From: Malachius bipustulatus
Lineage: Eukaryota > Arthropoda > Insecta > Coleoptera > Melyridae
NCBI GenBank assembly: GCA_910589415.1
Contig: OU342631.1
Location: 23,126,001-23,190,000 of the forward strand
Length of the DNA stretch: 64,000 nt
Reading direction: 5' to 3'
Part shown: positions 47,816-57,100 of the stretch, one piece after another
How the letters are laid out: each line of letters opens with the position of its first letter
Numbering within the stretch: position 1 is the stretch's first letter
Position numbers and translations under genes: made by a program
The notes under the pieces: model-generated
The model's input: the letters and a program-made list of their open reading frames with translations, nothing else
The model's database searches: none
Told to the model about the DNA's origin: nothing

Positions 47816-47962
47816 GTCACCAGTCATCAGACACATCAGACGTCGGGAGGCATCAGCGATTGGTACCTATGCCAATCAACGCCAACGACGCCCGACATAA
47901 GAGATCCTTTGGGGGGCCTGGGAGGATTTGGGAACCTGCACCATTCAGCCGCCGCCTATTAA
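47816..47962 (+). CDS. opa: odd-paired (Zic family) last coding exon
   Basis: In phase 0 this encodes 48 residues and TAA at 47960-47962: VTSHQTHQTSGG, then ISDWYLCQSTPTTPD, and it ends GFGNLHHSAAAY. The ISDWYxCQ...TPTTPD block and HHSAAAY ending fit, from memory, the C-terminus of insect Opa. This frame is not the longest open frame here, because a different frame reads further; splicing from GCC AGT CCT CAG fixes the correct one. Acceptor AG is 47814-47815. The C-terminal tail after finger 5 is about 80 residues, short compared with Drosophila Opa as I remember it. Confidence 0.9.
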   Translation, partial: VTSHQTHQTSGGISDWYLCQSTPTTPDIRDPLGGLGGFGNLHHSAAAY

Positions 47963-48269
47963 TGGATTGGGTGATGTAGATATGTTGCCTTGTAATGCAG
48001 GAAACTTGCGCTGTGTGATTTTGGAAGCATGAAATGTAATACTCCGGATGAGTTTCAAAAAGCGGAATTTTTATTGATGCTTTTAATCGTTGTAAATAAT
48101 TATGTGATATTTTAATCTGTGAAACTGTTGTGGTTGTAGATATTTTTGTAGAAAATTGAATTTATTATTACTTATAGGGTGAATAATCGAAATTGGAGAA
48201 TTGGAGGGAAATAATTTTGTTCGTGCTCTTTTTGGTCATTTTAGAGTTCTGAAAAGTTGGGCTAAATGT
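47963..48269 (+). other. opa: Probable opa 3' untranslated region and flank
   Basis: Sequence directly after the opa stop. I do not see a canonical AATAAA within the first ~300 bp, so the polyadenylation site is unresolved and may use a variant signal or lie further on. Confidence 0.5.
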
Positions 48270-48615
48270 AGCTGCCAAGCTCGTTAAGTCACAAGTTCAC
48301 CAACCCCGCGCTATACCCTATGCGTTGCCAACCAAGCCACCGAATCTTCTCAGTTCTAATTTCCACGGTGCAGGACTCACCAAGTCACGCGTCACTTGGC
48401 GAGTCCAGCCATAGGTGGCTTACCGCGGCTCGGGACTCGGCAAGCTTGGTCCGTGACTCGCCAAATCACACGCCATGGAAATGATGGCAAAGCTCGACGG
48501 CTTGAGTGGCTCGATTGTAGTTTGTTGTTAGTTGGAAAGGTGTAATGCAAGCGCGATTTTACCATCAAACATTTTTGAGCTTGTGACTTGGCGACCTGGT
48601 TTGCCAAGCCGATGG
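48270..48615. repeat. GC-richer repeat with iterated CTCGCCAAGTCAC words
   Basis: Words such as ACTCACCAAGTCACGCGTCA, CACTTGGCGAGTC, GGCAAGCTTGG, ACTCGCCAAATCACACG and GACTTGGCGACC recur in both orientations. The core at 48376-48405 is a near-perfect palindrome (GACTC-CCAAGT against ACTTGG-GAGTC). Composition differs sharply from the AT-rich flanks. This is probably a decayed transposon with subterminal repeats; the 87-residue minus frame is not a recognised protein. Confidence 0.65.
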
Positions 48616-48639
48616 ATCCCCGAGGAGGGAAGCTACCTT

Positions 48640-49299
48640 TAAGCGGCCTCAACAATAATATAATAAAAGAAATAGCACCAGTGAGTCAATTTGGTTAAAA
48701 TTCATAAAATATTTTGTCGACCAGTTTCGGGCATTACCTCATCCTCGGGACGACTGAAAGTGAGATGTGAGTTGTTGTAGGTGTTCAAAAATTATAAAGT
48801 TACTGTACTCACTTGTCAGTTTACTTACCAACCTTGGTTTACTTTTTGCCTTGGGACTGCGATTCTTGTAAACTGACAAGTGAGAAAATATATACTCATT
48901 GACCCACTGATGTTATTTGTTTAATGGAATTATTTTTCATGACATTACTTCAAAATTATGATTAGGTACCTATGTATGTATAAATACGAGTCTAAATAAA
49001 ATTATTTCCTTAAGTGATACACGACGGCGAAGTCTGGTAAAAATTTAACTATAGGAATCGCTTTTTTGGTAAATATTTTTATTATTTAGCATTTAGCATC
49101 CCTTCAAAATAATTCGCCTCGTCAATGATCTCCTAATTAGGGTCAAATCTATTTTCGTCCAACCAGTTCATCAAGTTTTGGAAGAGAAAATAGTCGTGGG
49201 TCAAAATAATTTCCCCCAAAACAATTTCAGTGAACTTCTTTTAGAACTTTGCCTTTTTTCGATAATATTTTTATACTCCTCGCCTTGATTTAATTCTTA
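48640..49299. other. Intergenic; hairpin repeat at 48660-48925
   Basis: Inverted words GCACCAGTGAGTCAATTTGG and CATTGACCCACTGATG, and ACTCACTTGTCAGTTTAC with GTAAACTGACAAGTGAG, outline a ~260 bp foldback. On the minus strand it contains GAGGATGAGGTAATGCCCG then AAACTGGT, closely matching 36020-36049 on the + strand. The remainder is AT-rich with no gene. Confidence 0.6.
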
Positions 49300-49304
49300 C
49301 TATC

Positions 49305-49340
49305 TGTTCGTGCCGCACACTCTCAGAATAATTAAATTTT
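49305..49340 (+). repeat. Left terminal inverted repeat (36 bp)
   Basis: Starts TGTTCGTGCCGCACACTCTC and is an exact reverse complement of 51919-51954. Inward it continues as a T-rich tract (49341-49361), which is the poly(A)-like end of the gene copy when read on the minus strand. It is preceded by CTATC. Confidence 0.95.
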
Positions 49341-49510
49341 ATTTTTTTTAATTTTTTTTAAGATAAAAAGTTTATTAAAATAATGATAATTACTATGTAT
49401 AATACTTAAAAAATTCTTTGTACAATAATATCATTACATAACTACTTTTTTCTATTATTTATCGAAATTATACCTGAAGTCCTGAATCATATTTGCACCT
49501 TGTTTCTATT

Positions 49511-50176
49511 TTATTTGCTTTTATGTTGACTTGTGGCAACTTTTGTGATTGTGTCTAAAATTTGACGTTTCGTTTGTAGTTCTGTCGTCACTTCTTCAAG
49601 TTCGTTCATTGTTTTTTCATATTCAGATCTTGTAATTTTCAGATTTTCTTGTAAGTCCCGAATTTGCAAGTTGAGATTATCGATATTGGCAACATGTTTC
49701 TTGATAGTGTCTTCCTTTTTCTGCACCACTTTCTCCAGCTTAGTGGAACTTTCCTCCAACTTTCCTATGACTTGCTTAAATTTAGTGTTCTGTTCTTCTG
49801 AGATGCTTAACTTTTGCTGAACCTCTTTTAGTTGGGCACTGCATGTTTTATAGTTACTCCTTTCCACCTCCAAACTGGCGGTGAGCTCCTGCACCTGCCC
49901 CCTGAGTTGCCCTTTGAGCAGATCGAGTGTACGAACGCCATGCTCGTGGCACTGCTGCGAGTGGTATAGCAGCTGGTGAAGCCGAGTGAGCTCAGCCTGG
50001 AGTTGTGCGGTCCGATGTTGCAGGTGAATGCAGCGCTCGCTGGCCGCCTCAACCGAAGCCATCGCAGAGCGCTCGGCGTGCCCCATCGGCCCCATCGACG
50101 CCAGCTTGTACTCATACAGCTCCATAACGTCTGAAGTGGTGATCGGCAGGGGTGACGTGGAAGAAGACATCGCGTT
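49511..50176 (-). pseudogene. CIP2A-like C-terminal coiled-coil segment (downstream of LINE insertion)
   Basis: After the LINE, coding resumes in the original frame: AAC GCG ATG gives Asn-Ala-Met-Ser, then SDVMELYEYKLASMG and about 190 residues of heptad-rich coiled coil (LQHRTAQLQAELTRLHQLL, KLEESSTKLEKVVQKKEDTI) to a stop at 49511-49513. A LYEYKLASM-type block before a long coiled coil fits CIP2A, an animal inhibitor of PP2A whose N-terminal half is armadillo-like. The 219-residue frame starting at the ATG at 50170 is therefore not a complete gene; its apparent start is internal. The assignment rests on pattern memory of the family, not on a search. Confidence 0.68.
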
Positions 50177-50619
50177 TTTTTTTTTTTTTTTTTTTATTGA
50201 AAATGCACATGCACTGCAGGGAAATCCCTATGACGCTGTGGGAGCGGTGCATGAGCGGAGATATCGATTCACGTTGGCCTTGAATCTCTGTAGGTTGTAT
50301 ACTTCGGGAAACACGCCCTTTGGAATGCTATTCCAAAGTGATGCGGTTCTATACATAAAAGAAGTCTGAAATAGGGTGGTACGAGGTGTAACGAGCTGAA
50401 CCTGATACGGATGAGCGTCTACGGCTCGACGTGTATTTCTGCCCGGTCTTGTTCTTGGTGGGATCAAGCGGGCCACGTCTTTTGAACACTTTCCATTAAA
50501 ATATATGTAAAACAGACTCAGGTCAGCTACTCTTCTTCGATGCTCGAGAGTGTCTAAATCTTTTGTCAAATCTGGGTCCCCAATCAAGCGGATGGCTCTT
50601 TTCTTGTAAGTCCCGCGTT
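50171..50619 (-). mobile_element. 5'-truncated LINE insertion with poly(A) and 6 bp target duplication
   Basis: On the minus strand the element runs from about 50613 to 50175. It encodes the last ~125 residues of a non-LTR retrotransposon reverse-transcriptase protein: KRAIRLIGDP, then LEHRRRVADLSLFYIYFNGK and YRTASLWNSIPKGVFP...FKANVNRYLRS, which are typical C-terminal blocks. It ends in A21 (T run 50175-50195 on +). AACGCG flanks it (50614-50619 and 50171-50176). Removing it restores the host frame exactly, so it inserted after the CIP2A-like copy formed. The low divergence of the A tail suggests it is fairly recent. Confidence 0.9.
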
Positions 50620-51590
50620 CTTAAGATTATCCAGCACCGCATCCAACCTAGCTATCTGTCTGACCGAAAGAACCGGAAAATGCATGTCATTAGAAGGACC
50701 AGTAACTGTTTCGGTCGATTTTCTTGTGTCAGGCGAATCGATCTGTATGACAGTCTGCAGACGCCACATGGCATCGGATATGCCTTCAATCGGAATGCCC
50801 CCGATCATACTCAGAGTGATGCTTTTCACTTCTACCGAGCTGGTGAAGAGTGACTGAGCCAGCACCATGTGGATCTGCTTGTTATTAGAGAGACTATTCT
50901 GTAGCTCAATCCAGTTGCTGTCGTACCTGGCAAGCTCATTGACAAGAGCTACAGCGTGAACGTACAAGCTGATTGCTTCATTAGAGCAGGTGTTCCAGTC
51001 GTTGGCTCGGAGTCTGGGAGAGTTGTCTTCACCCAGCAGCGGCACAAACACCCTGCATATCGACTCCACCTTCAGCTCCTCTATTATGCGAGTTCGCATG
51101 CTCTCTTCCTTAACCATGACTCGAAGTAACTGTAACAGAGAGCCGGTTTTTTTGCTGTGTTCAATGTGAGTGGGAATTTCGGAGTTCTGACCATTATTCA
51201 ACATCATCATGAATATGGGAAGCACCATCACTATTGGTTCTAGTAGAGAGGTTTTATCTTGTACCGTAGGATCAATGGCAATCGCTCTCATGATTGCCAG
51301 GGCAGGAGATGAGACCACATCAGTCTGAATCCAGCGCTGGGAGAGTCTCGCAAAGACGGGGTAAAGAGGCACCAGCTCAGTCATTCGCAGCTCTATTATA
51401 AGCGAGTGGAGGAATTCGAATATCACAGCCATGCATTCTGGGTCGTCGCCGCTGGATATCGTCAAACCCGAATCACCGCTATCCGCCGGTGAATTGCTCT
51501 CTAGCACCTTCCTGTCTAGCAGCGATGCTATGATGTGGCCACACTTTCCGGTTGTCTGTTCCTGGGGTAGGTGGATGATGATGACACAAC
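50614..51590 (-). pseudogene. CIP2A-like armadillo-region segment (upstream of LINE insertion)
   Basis: Reading the minus strand from about 51590 gives an uninterrupted ~325-codon frame of helical, armadillo-like sequence: EQTTGKCGHIIASLLDRKVL, then FEFLHSLIIELRMTEL, SKKTGSLLQLLRVMVKEE and FPVLSVRQIARLDAVLDNLK. It stops because the LINE begins after Lys-Asn-Ala. Together with 49511-50176 this is about 540 residues, matching the middle and C-terminal parts of a ~900-residue CIP2A; the N-terminus is missing. No intron interrupts it. CTACCCCAG just before GAA at 51561 could be a splice acceptor or ordinary coding sequence, which bears on whether the copy came from mRNA or genomic DNA. Confidence 0.68.
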
Positions 51591-51918
51591 ACGAACTAAG
51601 TATGATTATTAATTGAGAATTTAGAGAATTGAATTTTAGTTTCACTTATAGTCGCCGTGAGAGAGTCTTTTTTTTTCGTTCTTCTTCATCGCGCGGACGA
51701 CGTCTCTTGTCGGTAGGGCTTGCGCACTCCCACCAGTGATAACAAATACGCGGTTCAAACATCATCTGATATTACCATTGAAAAAAATACCAATGACGCA
51801 AACCGCAGCATAGCAACACGAATAAATATATCAATACCAAATAAAATAAAACAATAATGAAAGTGAATACACCCCAAAGATGAGAAACCAACCCAAAAAT
51901 ACATAATATATAAAAAAA
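51591..51918 (-). other. Non-coding 5' part of the inverted-end unit, LTR-like
   Basis: Between the right terminus and the CIP2A-like segment. In minus orientation it begins with a T11 run (51922-51912 on +, as A) and continues AT-rich, then GC-richer (51680-51730), before AATTCTCAATTAATAATC. Its length, its TGT start and the lack of coding resemble an LTR, but no second full-length copy is in the window, so this is inference. The left terminus does not share this sequence beyond the 36 bp. Confidence 0.45.
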
Positions 51919-51954
51919 AAAATTTAATTATTCTGAGAGTGTGCGGCACGAACA
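51919..51954 (-). repeat. Right terminal inverted repeat (36 bp)
   Basis: Ends GAGAGTGTGCGGCACGAACA on the + strand and is an exact reverse complement of 49305-49340. It is followed by the CTATC target duplication. Confidence 0.95.
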
Positions 51955-51959
51955 CTATC

Positions 51960-54319
51960 GTTCCCCTGCTTTTTTTCTGAGGGCGTCTTGTAAATTTCTC
52001 TTAGAATTGAGCCATATACCTTCTTCTAAGTGTATTCTTTTTCTGAATTGATCTCTTTATTGGACTTAATTAATACATTTTCCACATTAATATCATCATC
52101 AACCGTTGCATCAGTCCTAGCAGTATAATACTATAACATCCTTCAGCTCCTTCGCAAAAGTTAATCAGAGTCAACTTTATTTAAACCCGGAAAGGCCCTA
52201 ATTCGTCAGACAATTTCTTCACCGATTCAAGAAGATTTTTTTGCAAAAAAATATTGCCAAAAAGAAGAATTTTCGTTCGTCCCTACCTCTGTTATTATTA
52301 CGATTAAATAAAATGTGCATAGTTTTAAAAATCGATCTTATTAAAAAAATTAGTAGCATTCAAGTTAATGATCTTCGAACGCTTTTGTGTTATTTTATAT
52401 TTTAGTTAATTTTGTAGACGCTTTTGTACATAAATATTGCCGAGGCGATGAAACAAATTTTATTGGTCTAATTGCTTTTTTTTTATTCCAAAAATCAGAC
52501 CGAAATTCCTCTTAATGTTTTGTTTTGTTGTTTACCTACCATTTTGTTTTTTATTAACCAACCTGGTGTATTTTTTGTATAACAATTAACTGAGTTTTTT
52601 TTTTGCACTGATAATAATCAATTTAAGACCAGTTGTTCAAAACTGCAATTAACTAAAATGCAATTATAAAATATAATATTAATAACTGTTTTATTAAATA
52701 ATTTTTTATTTATGCAATTTCTCAAAAAGCTGCTCTCAAACACCTATTAACCGATACTTTTTTTTAATTGCTGTTAGATGTAATTGCAGTTATCTCCAAT
52801 TAGACTTTTAGATGAACTTAAAAAAATATATTTTTTCAACAGTTTCTCTTATGATCTCGTTGGTTTAATAGTAATAATAGGCTTCTAATTTCACATTACG
52901 CAAGCTGAATGTATTTTTTTATGTAGAGGTTGTTAATTATTAAAATGTTGTCTTGGTAATAATTAAATTTTAATATTTAATCTATTTTCGTTTTCGTAAT
53001 AATAATTATTATCCTCACTCATATTGATAGAAACACATAATTCTCTTCGCTCCTAATTAATTAAATAGACAGATACAAAAAAAATTCGCATTAAAATACA
53101 CAACGCTCAAATATAAATAAAAGCAAGGGAAAACAAAGCAGACACAAGCACGGATAATATAAAAAAAAATATATTTGAAAATTATTGAAAAAAAAATTAA
53201 ATTCGTAGAAAGCAAACAACCAAAAAAAATTCCGCAATCAATCTCTGTGAATAATTAAAGGGCCTTATTTTACTCACGAAAACATATCAGGAATGGGATA
53301 ATTTATGTCAACAGGCTACAATTAATATTCTTCTTTTGACATACCAATTTTTTTATAAGACTCGTCGTATGATAGTACTTATCACAAATTTTTGACAAAT
53401 AAATATTTTTAAATTCGGTCTTGGTCTTTTTATTGATTTTTTTTGCAATTTGTTCTTTCAATATTTCATTTTACCATTCTATTCCTTATACTCCTGATAA
53501 ATCAAGCCATTCAATTAGAAATTTACACCGTTATAGACAAAATTATTTATTTATTTTTTTAATTACCAAGATGACATTTAACTGATATTATATTGACTGT
53601 GAATACTAATGATATATTTATCCTTTGTGCAATTAAATCTATTTTGTAATTATGTATTTAAATACGCATAACTATTATTAGGTATATATAAATTTTCCAA
53701 TTTTCACATTTGTAAATATACTTTGTATATAACAGAATATTTTAGTAATTAGTACGTCATCGCTATGTGTTTTACATATTGTACATAGGCTGTACATAAT
53801 TATTGAAAGATCTCTACATGTACATTTTATTTAAAAAGATCGCATGTAAATAAAATATGACTGATATAATAATATTGTGTTTCTATGATTTCCTTATTCC
53901 CTTTCATCGCTACAGTTTCTTTTTTAACATTCCTCTACCCATGCAGATTCCCAGTTTCCGGAGTTTCATATTAAAAGAAAATTCTGAAAATTTGTACTTC
54001 AGCAAAAAGATCGATTCATGTTTGGGAAGTAAATTCGTCTAAAAATCATAAAAATAAGAATATTAATAATTTATTTATTACATAAATTCAACAATAAAAC
54101 GTCTCTCTCGTCTTTTCACAGCAGACCTCTTCTCCCTGATGGATATATTATTAGAACAAAGAATACAAAATTATGGGAAATAAAAATGTTTTCAATATTT
54201 AAGGACCAATCAGCAACGATTAATCCAATCTTTTTTCGTTATTAGAGGACGTCATTCGCAAGATGAAATCAGTGTCGACTCGTGAATTGCAAAGTTAGTA
54301 TGAAGTGGAGATTCTGCAC
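51960..54319. other. Intergenic, very AT-rich, no gene seen
   Basis: Long A and T tracts, TTATTA-type words, no inverted repeats of note and no coding frame above background. The TATATA-like stretch near 53680 is simple sequence. Confidence 0.6.
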
Positions 54320-54960
54320 ATCAGGACAAAGTCCGGTCAGTTCTAAATAATTTTTTTGCAAAATCCGACCAGCTCGTTTTTTTTGTCAGCTCGTACATTC
54401 GATTTTTGCAAAAGTCGGGTCAGTCTATTGACTTTTCAAAAAAAAATTTTGATTTGACCCGGATCTTAGTCAAACAATCCGAAAAAAAAATAGGGCGGTT
54501 TGACAACGCTCCAAAAAAGCTCGAATGTTCGAGTTGGCCAGATCTTAAAAAAATGATAGGATCTTTCAAACTGGACCTTGCAAAAAAGGAAAAAAAACAA
54601 TCGAACTGACAAGGCATGTTAAACGGGCATTGCAAAAAAAAATCGAGCAGGCTAGCTAGAAAAATTAAAAGTAAAAAACCTTCCCAAAACGAACGAAAAA
54701 ATCGAATTGACCAGATCTTCTCAAACCGACCTTGAAAAAAATATATTTTTCCAGATGCGCGGCTAGAAAATGCTCGAAAAAAGCTCCAATTTTCGAGCTA
54801 ATCTTTTAAAAAATTAGAGTACCTTGCTAAACTGGACCTCGCCAAAAACATAATCGATCTGACAGGATCTGGGAAAAAACGGACCTTGAAAAAAATTACA
54901 CCAAGACTTGCTTTGCAATAAAATGAAGCAAATCGGACTTTGCAAAAAGTCATGCTGAAT
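54320..54960. repeat. Degenerate tandem repeat block (TCGAGCTGACC/AAAAAA family)
   Basis: Some fifteen imperfect 30-45 bp units alternate A-rich or T-rich runs with CGAGCTG, GACCAGATCTT, AAACTGGACCTTGC and similar words. It is related to 47513-47715, where the same words form an inverted pair. The frames of 67 and 71 residues here arise from repeat periodicity and are not genes. Confidence 0.72.
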
Positions 54961-56249
54961 TTAAGAAAAACAATTTTTTATTTCGAAACTGTTGAAGTGG
55001 CACTTCACTCGCCCTATCTTAAAAGCCGCCACTGGATGAAAGCTCATCGTCAACGTGTTAAATGAGGATAACCAAAAAAATATTTTCTCCACGATGGCTT
55101 TATATGAAACCAAATTTTCATTGCGATAAAGAATAATTCAACAAATGTGTTATAATTAATTATTATAATGTTATTTTAGAATAAAATATAGAAATTCTTT
55201 TGTCTAATTAAAAAAATAAATGTATCAGATCGTTCACCCTTTCCCTTTCAAATCAAACAAATTGCGATTTACAGATAAAGCGTAAAGTAATAATTGGATT
55301 CAGTTCATAATTAAATTAGAATAGTGCGCTGGTTCTATTTGCATGTTTTCTCCTTCCACGATTCCTGCAAACCGATCCCATGATTATTAATGAACCCAAC
55401 AAACAACTGACTGGCTCATTTTTAATCATGAAGCCCGGAGTCATAACGAATCCCAACTCATCATGTTCCTAATTAATTATGTTTTAGTTAAACAGACAAA
55501 CATTTATAATTCCCATATGAAAAGTCAATTTTTCTCAACCGAAGTGATTTGCTTCTACAGATCGGGCCCTGTCATAAAAAGTCTGACGCCGGCAATTAAA
55601 ATTTTATTTTTACATTTACGAGCCCATAGAGAAGAAGCCGGACGAAAGATTTGATTTTAAAGAGTGTTATTTTTAACTATGTTTTGGTTAGATAATTGTG
55701 GGAATAAGAGGTCTAATTCCTACTAATTTTGGTTATGGATATTGTAATATATTGATGAGTTTTTTTTTAGTTGGAATGAAATAAATTTCAATTTATTTAT
55801 TTTTTTGTTTGACATACAATAATTAGACAAACTATACATAGCTCAATTAAATATCTTCCCTTTATCGAATTAAATTTCTATTAATTTTTTCCTTGTAAAA
55901 TCATTAAATCTACAAAAGTTATAGATTTTTTTTTGTCCAGAATAGATCAAGGTATCCAAAATACATTCTAAAAGAGTGGTACATGCAGCTGAAAGAAAAT
56001 AATTACTTGTGAAACAATTTATTGGGTTCATTTTTCTACCCCTTAAAATAATTGACACTAATTTTCATTTCTGTTTCTCATTCCGTTGAGGAAAAAATTA
56101 AAAACTAGTCTTTGGCACCTCATTTAAGGGATCGTATCTCAACAGGAAAAGGGCGAAGGATTTGTCTTTATTTGAAAATCTTTCCTTAACCAACAAGAAA
56201 TTACGTTCTAATTTTTTCATACTTATTGATTTACTCCTTAAATATTATA
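54961..56249. other. Intergenic; fragment of another palindrome family
   Basis: 55320-55640 is less AT-rich and unique. 56125-56185 (GTATCTCAACAGGAAAAGGG... TTTATTTGAAA) resembles part of an arm of the element at 2953-3816. No gene is supported. Confidence 0.45.
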
Positions 56250-57100
56250 CAGGGTGATTGATTGAAACGTCACATTAGAAAAAATTCGACTTCCAAATGA
56301 TCTAGGAATCTGAAATTTGGAACTTAGGCGACATACCTAATAACGAGTCAAAATGAAATATTACCAAGATGGCCGCACATTTAAAAATGGCGATGGCTAT
56401 GGCCATCTTTGTTTTTTTAAATGGGACACCCCATATATTATTGCGTTTTCAGATTGTCTGAGAAAATGTAATAACAATGGTGCTTATACTTGCATTTTAA
56501 ATTGAGTAGGCTATGAGTTATAAACAAGTGAAAATCGCAATTTTCCAACTTTAAACCCATTTACCACAAAAACGGCTCATAATATCAAAAAACGGCTTAC
56601 ATGTCCCTATCTTAAATTTTTATCTGGTATCCTACTGCATAGTTTAAATGTTTATACAGGGTGATGAAAAATCTGATAATTTTCACCACCCTGTATAAAC
56701 ATTTCAACTGCATAATTGGATGCCTTGTAAAAAGTTAAGATAGGAACATGTAAGCCGTTTTTTGATATTATGGGCCGTTTTTGTGGTAAATGTGTTTAAA
56801 TTTGGAAAATTGCGATTTTCACTTGTTTATAACTCATGGCCTACTCAATTTAAAATGCAACTATAAGCACCATTGTTATTACATTTTCTCAGACAATCTG
56901 AAAACGCAATAATATATGGGGTGTCCCATTTAAAAAAACAAAGATGGCCACAGCCATCGCCATTTTTAAATGTGCTGTCATCTTGGTAATATTTTATTTT
57001 GACTCGTTATTAGGTATGTTGCCCAAGTTCCAAATTTCAGCTTCCTAGATCATTTGGAAGTCGAATTTTTTCTAATGTGGCGTTTCAATCAATCACCCTG
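56250..57100. mobile_element. 851 bp near-perfect palindrome, CAGGGTGATTGATTG ends
   Basis: Left CAGGGTGATTGATTGAAACG and right CGTTTCAATCAATCACCCTG lie between TA dinucleotides. Arms of about 415 bp meet at a loop of roughly 25 nt (around 56668-56692) and differ at few positions, so it is young or gene-converted. The centre carries TTTATACAGGGTGATGAAAA in opposed copies. The core blocks are shared with 11051-11923. Each arm has TTTTTTTAAATGGGACACCC about 160 bp from its end. Confidence 0.93.

Larger units (their letters stand above)
49300..51959 (-). mobile_element. 2650 bp unit with 36 bp inverted ends, carrying a CIP2A-like gene copy
   Basis: The termini 49305-49340 and 51919-51954 are perfect 36 bp inverted repeats beginning TGTTCGTGCCGCACAC and ending at an AAATTTT run. 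The direct 5 bp repeat CTATC at 49300-49304 and 51955-51959 is a target-site duplication. TGT...ACA ends with a 5 bp duplication are typical of LTR-retrotransposon integration. Inside, on the minus strand, are ~330 bp of non-coding sequence, a truncated CIP2A-like coding region split by a LINE, a 3' UTR with AATAAA at 49376-49371, and an A-rich tract running into the left terminus. The simplest reading is an mRNA-derived copy joined to LTR ends. A DNA transposon with a captured gene is the alternative. Confidence 0.85.

Noticed and set aside
47740..47979. 79-codon + frame over the last opa exon
   Set aside because: It is in a different frame from the spliced opa product, whose ending ISDWYLCQ...HHSAAAY fits the family.
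49511..50170. Stand-alone 219-residue coiled-coil gene starting at ATG 50170
   Set aside because: The ATG is internal: coding continues upstream across the LINE in the same frame, so this is the 3' half of a disrupted copy.
50028..50369. 113-codon + strand frame
   Set aside because: It is antisense to the CIP2A-like and LINE sequences and contains the poly(T) run translated as poly-Phe.
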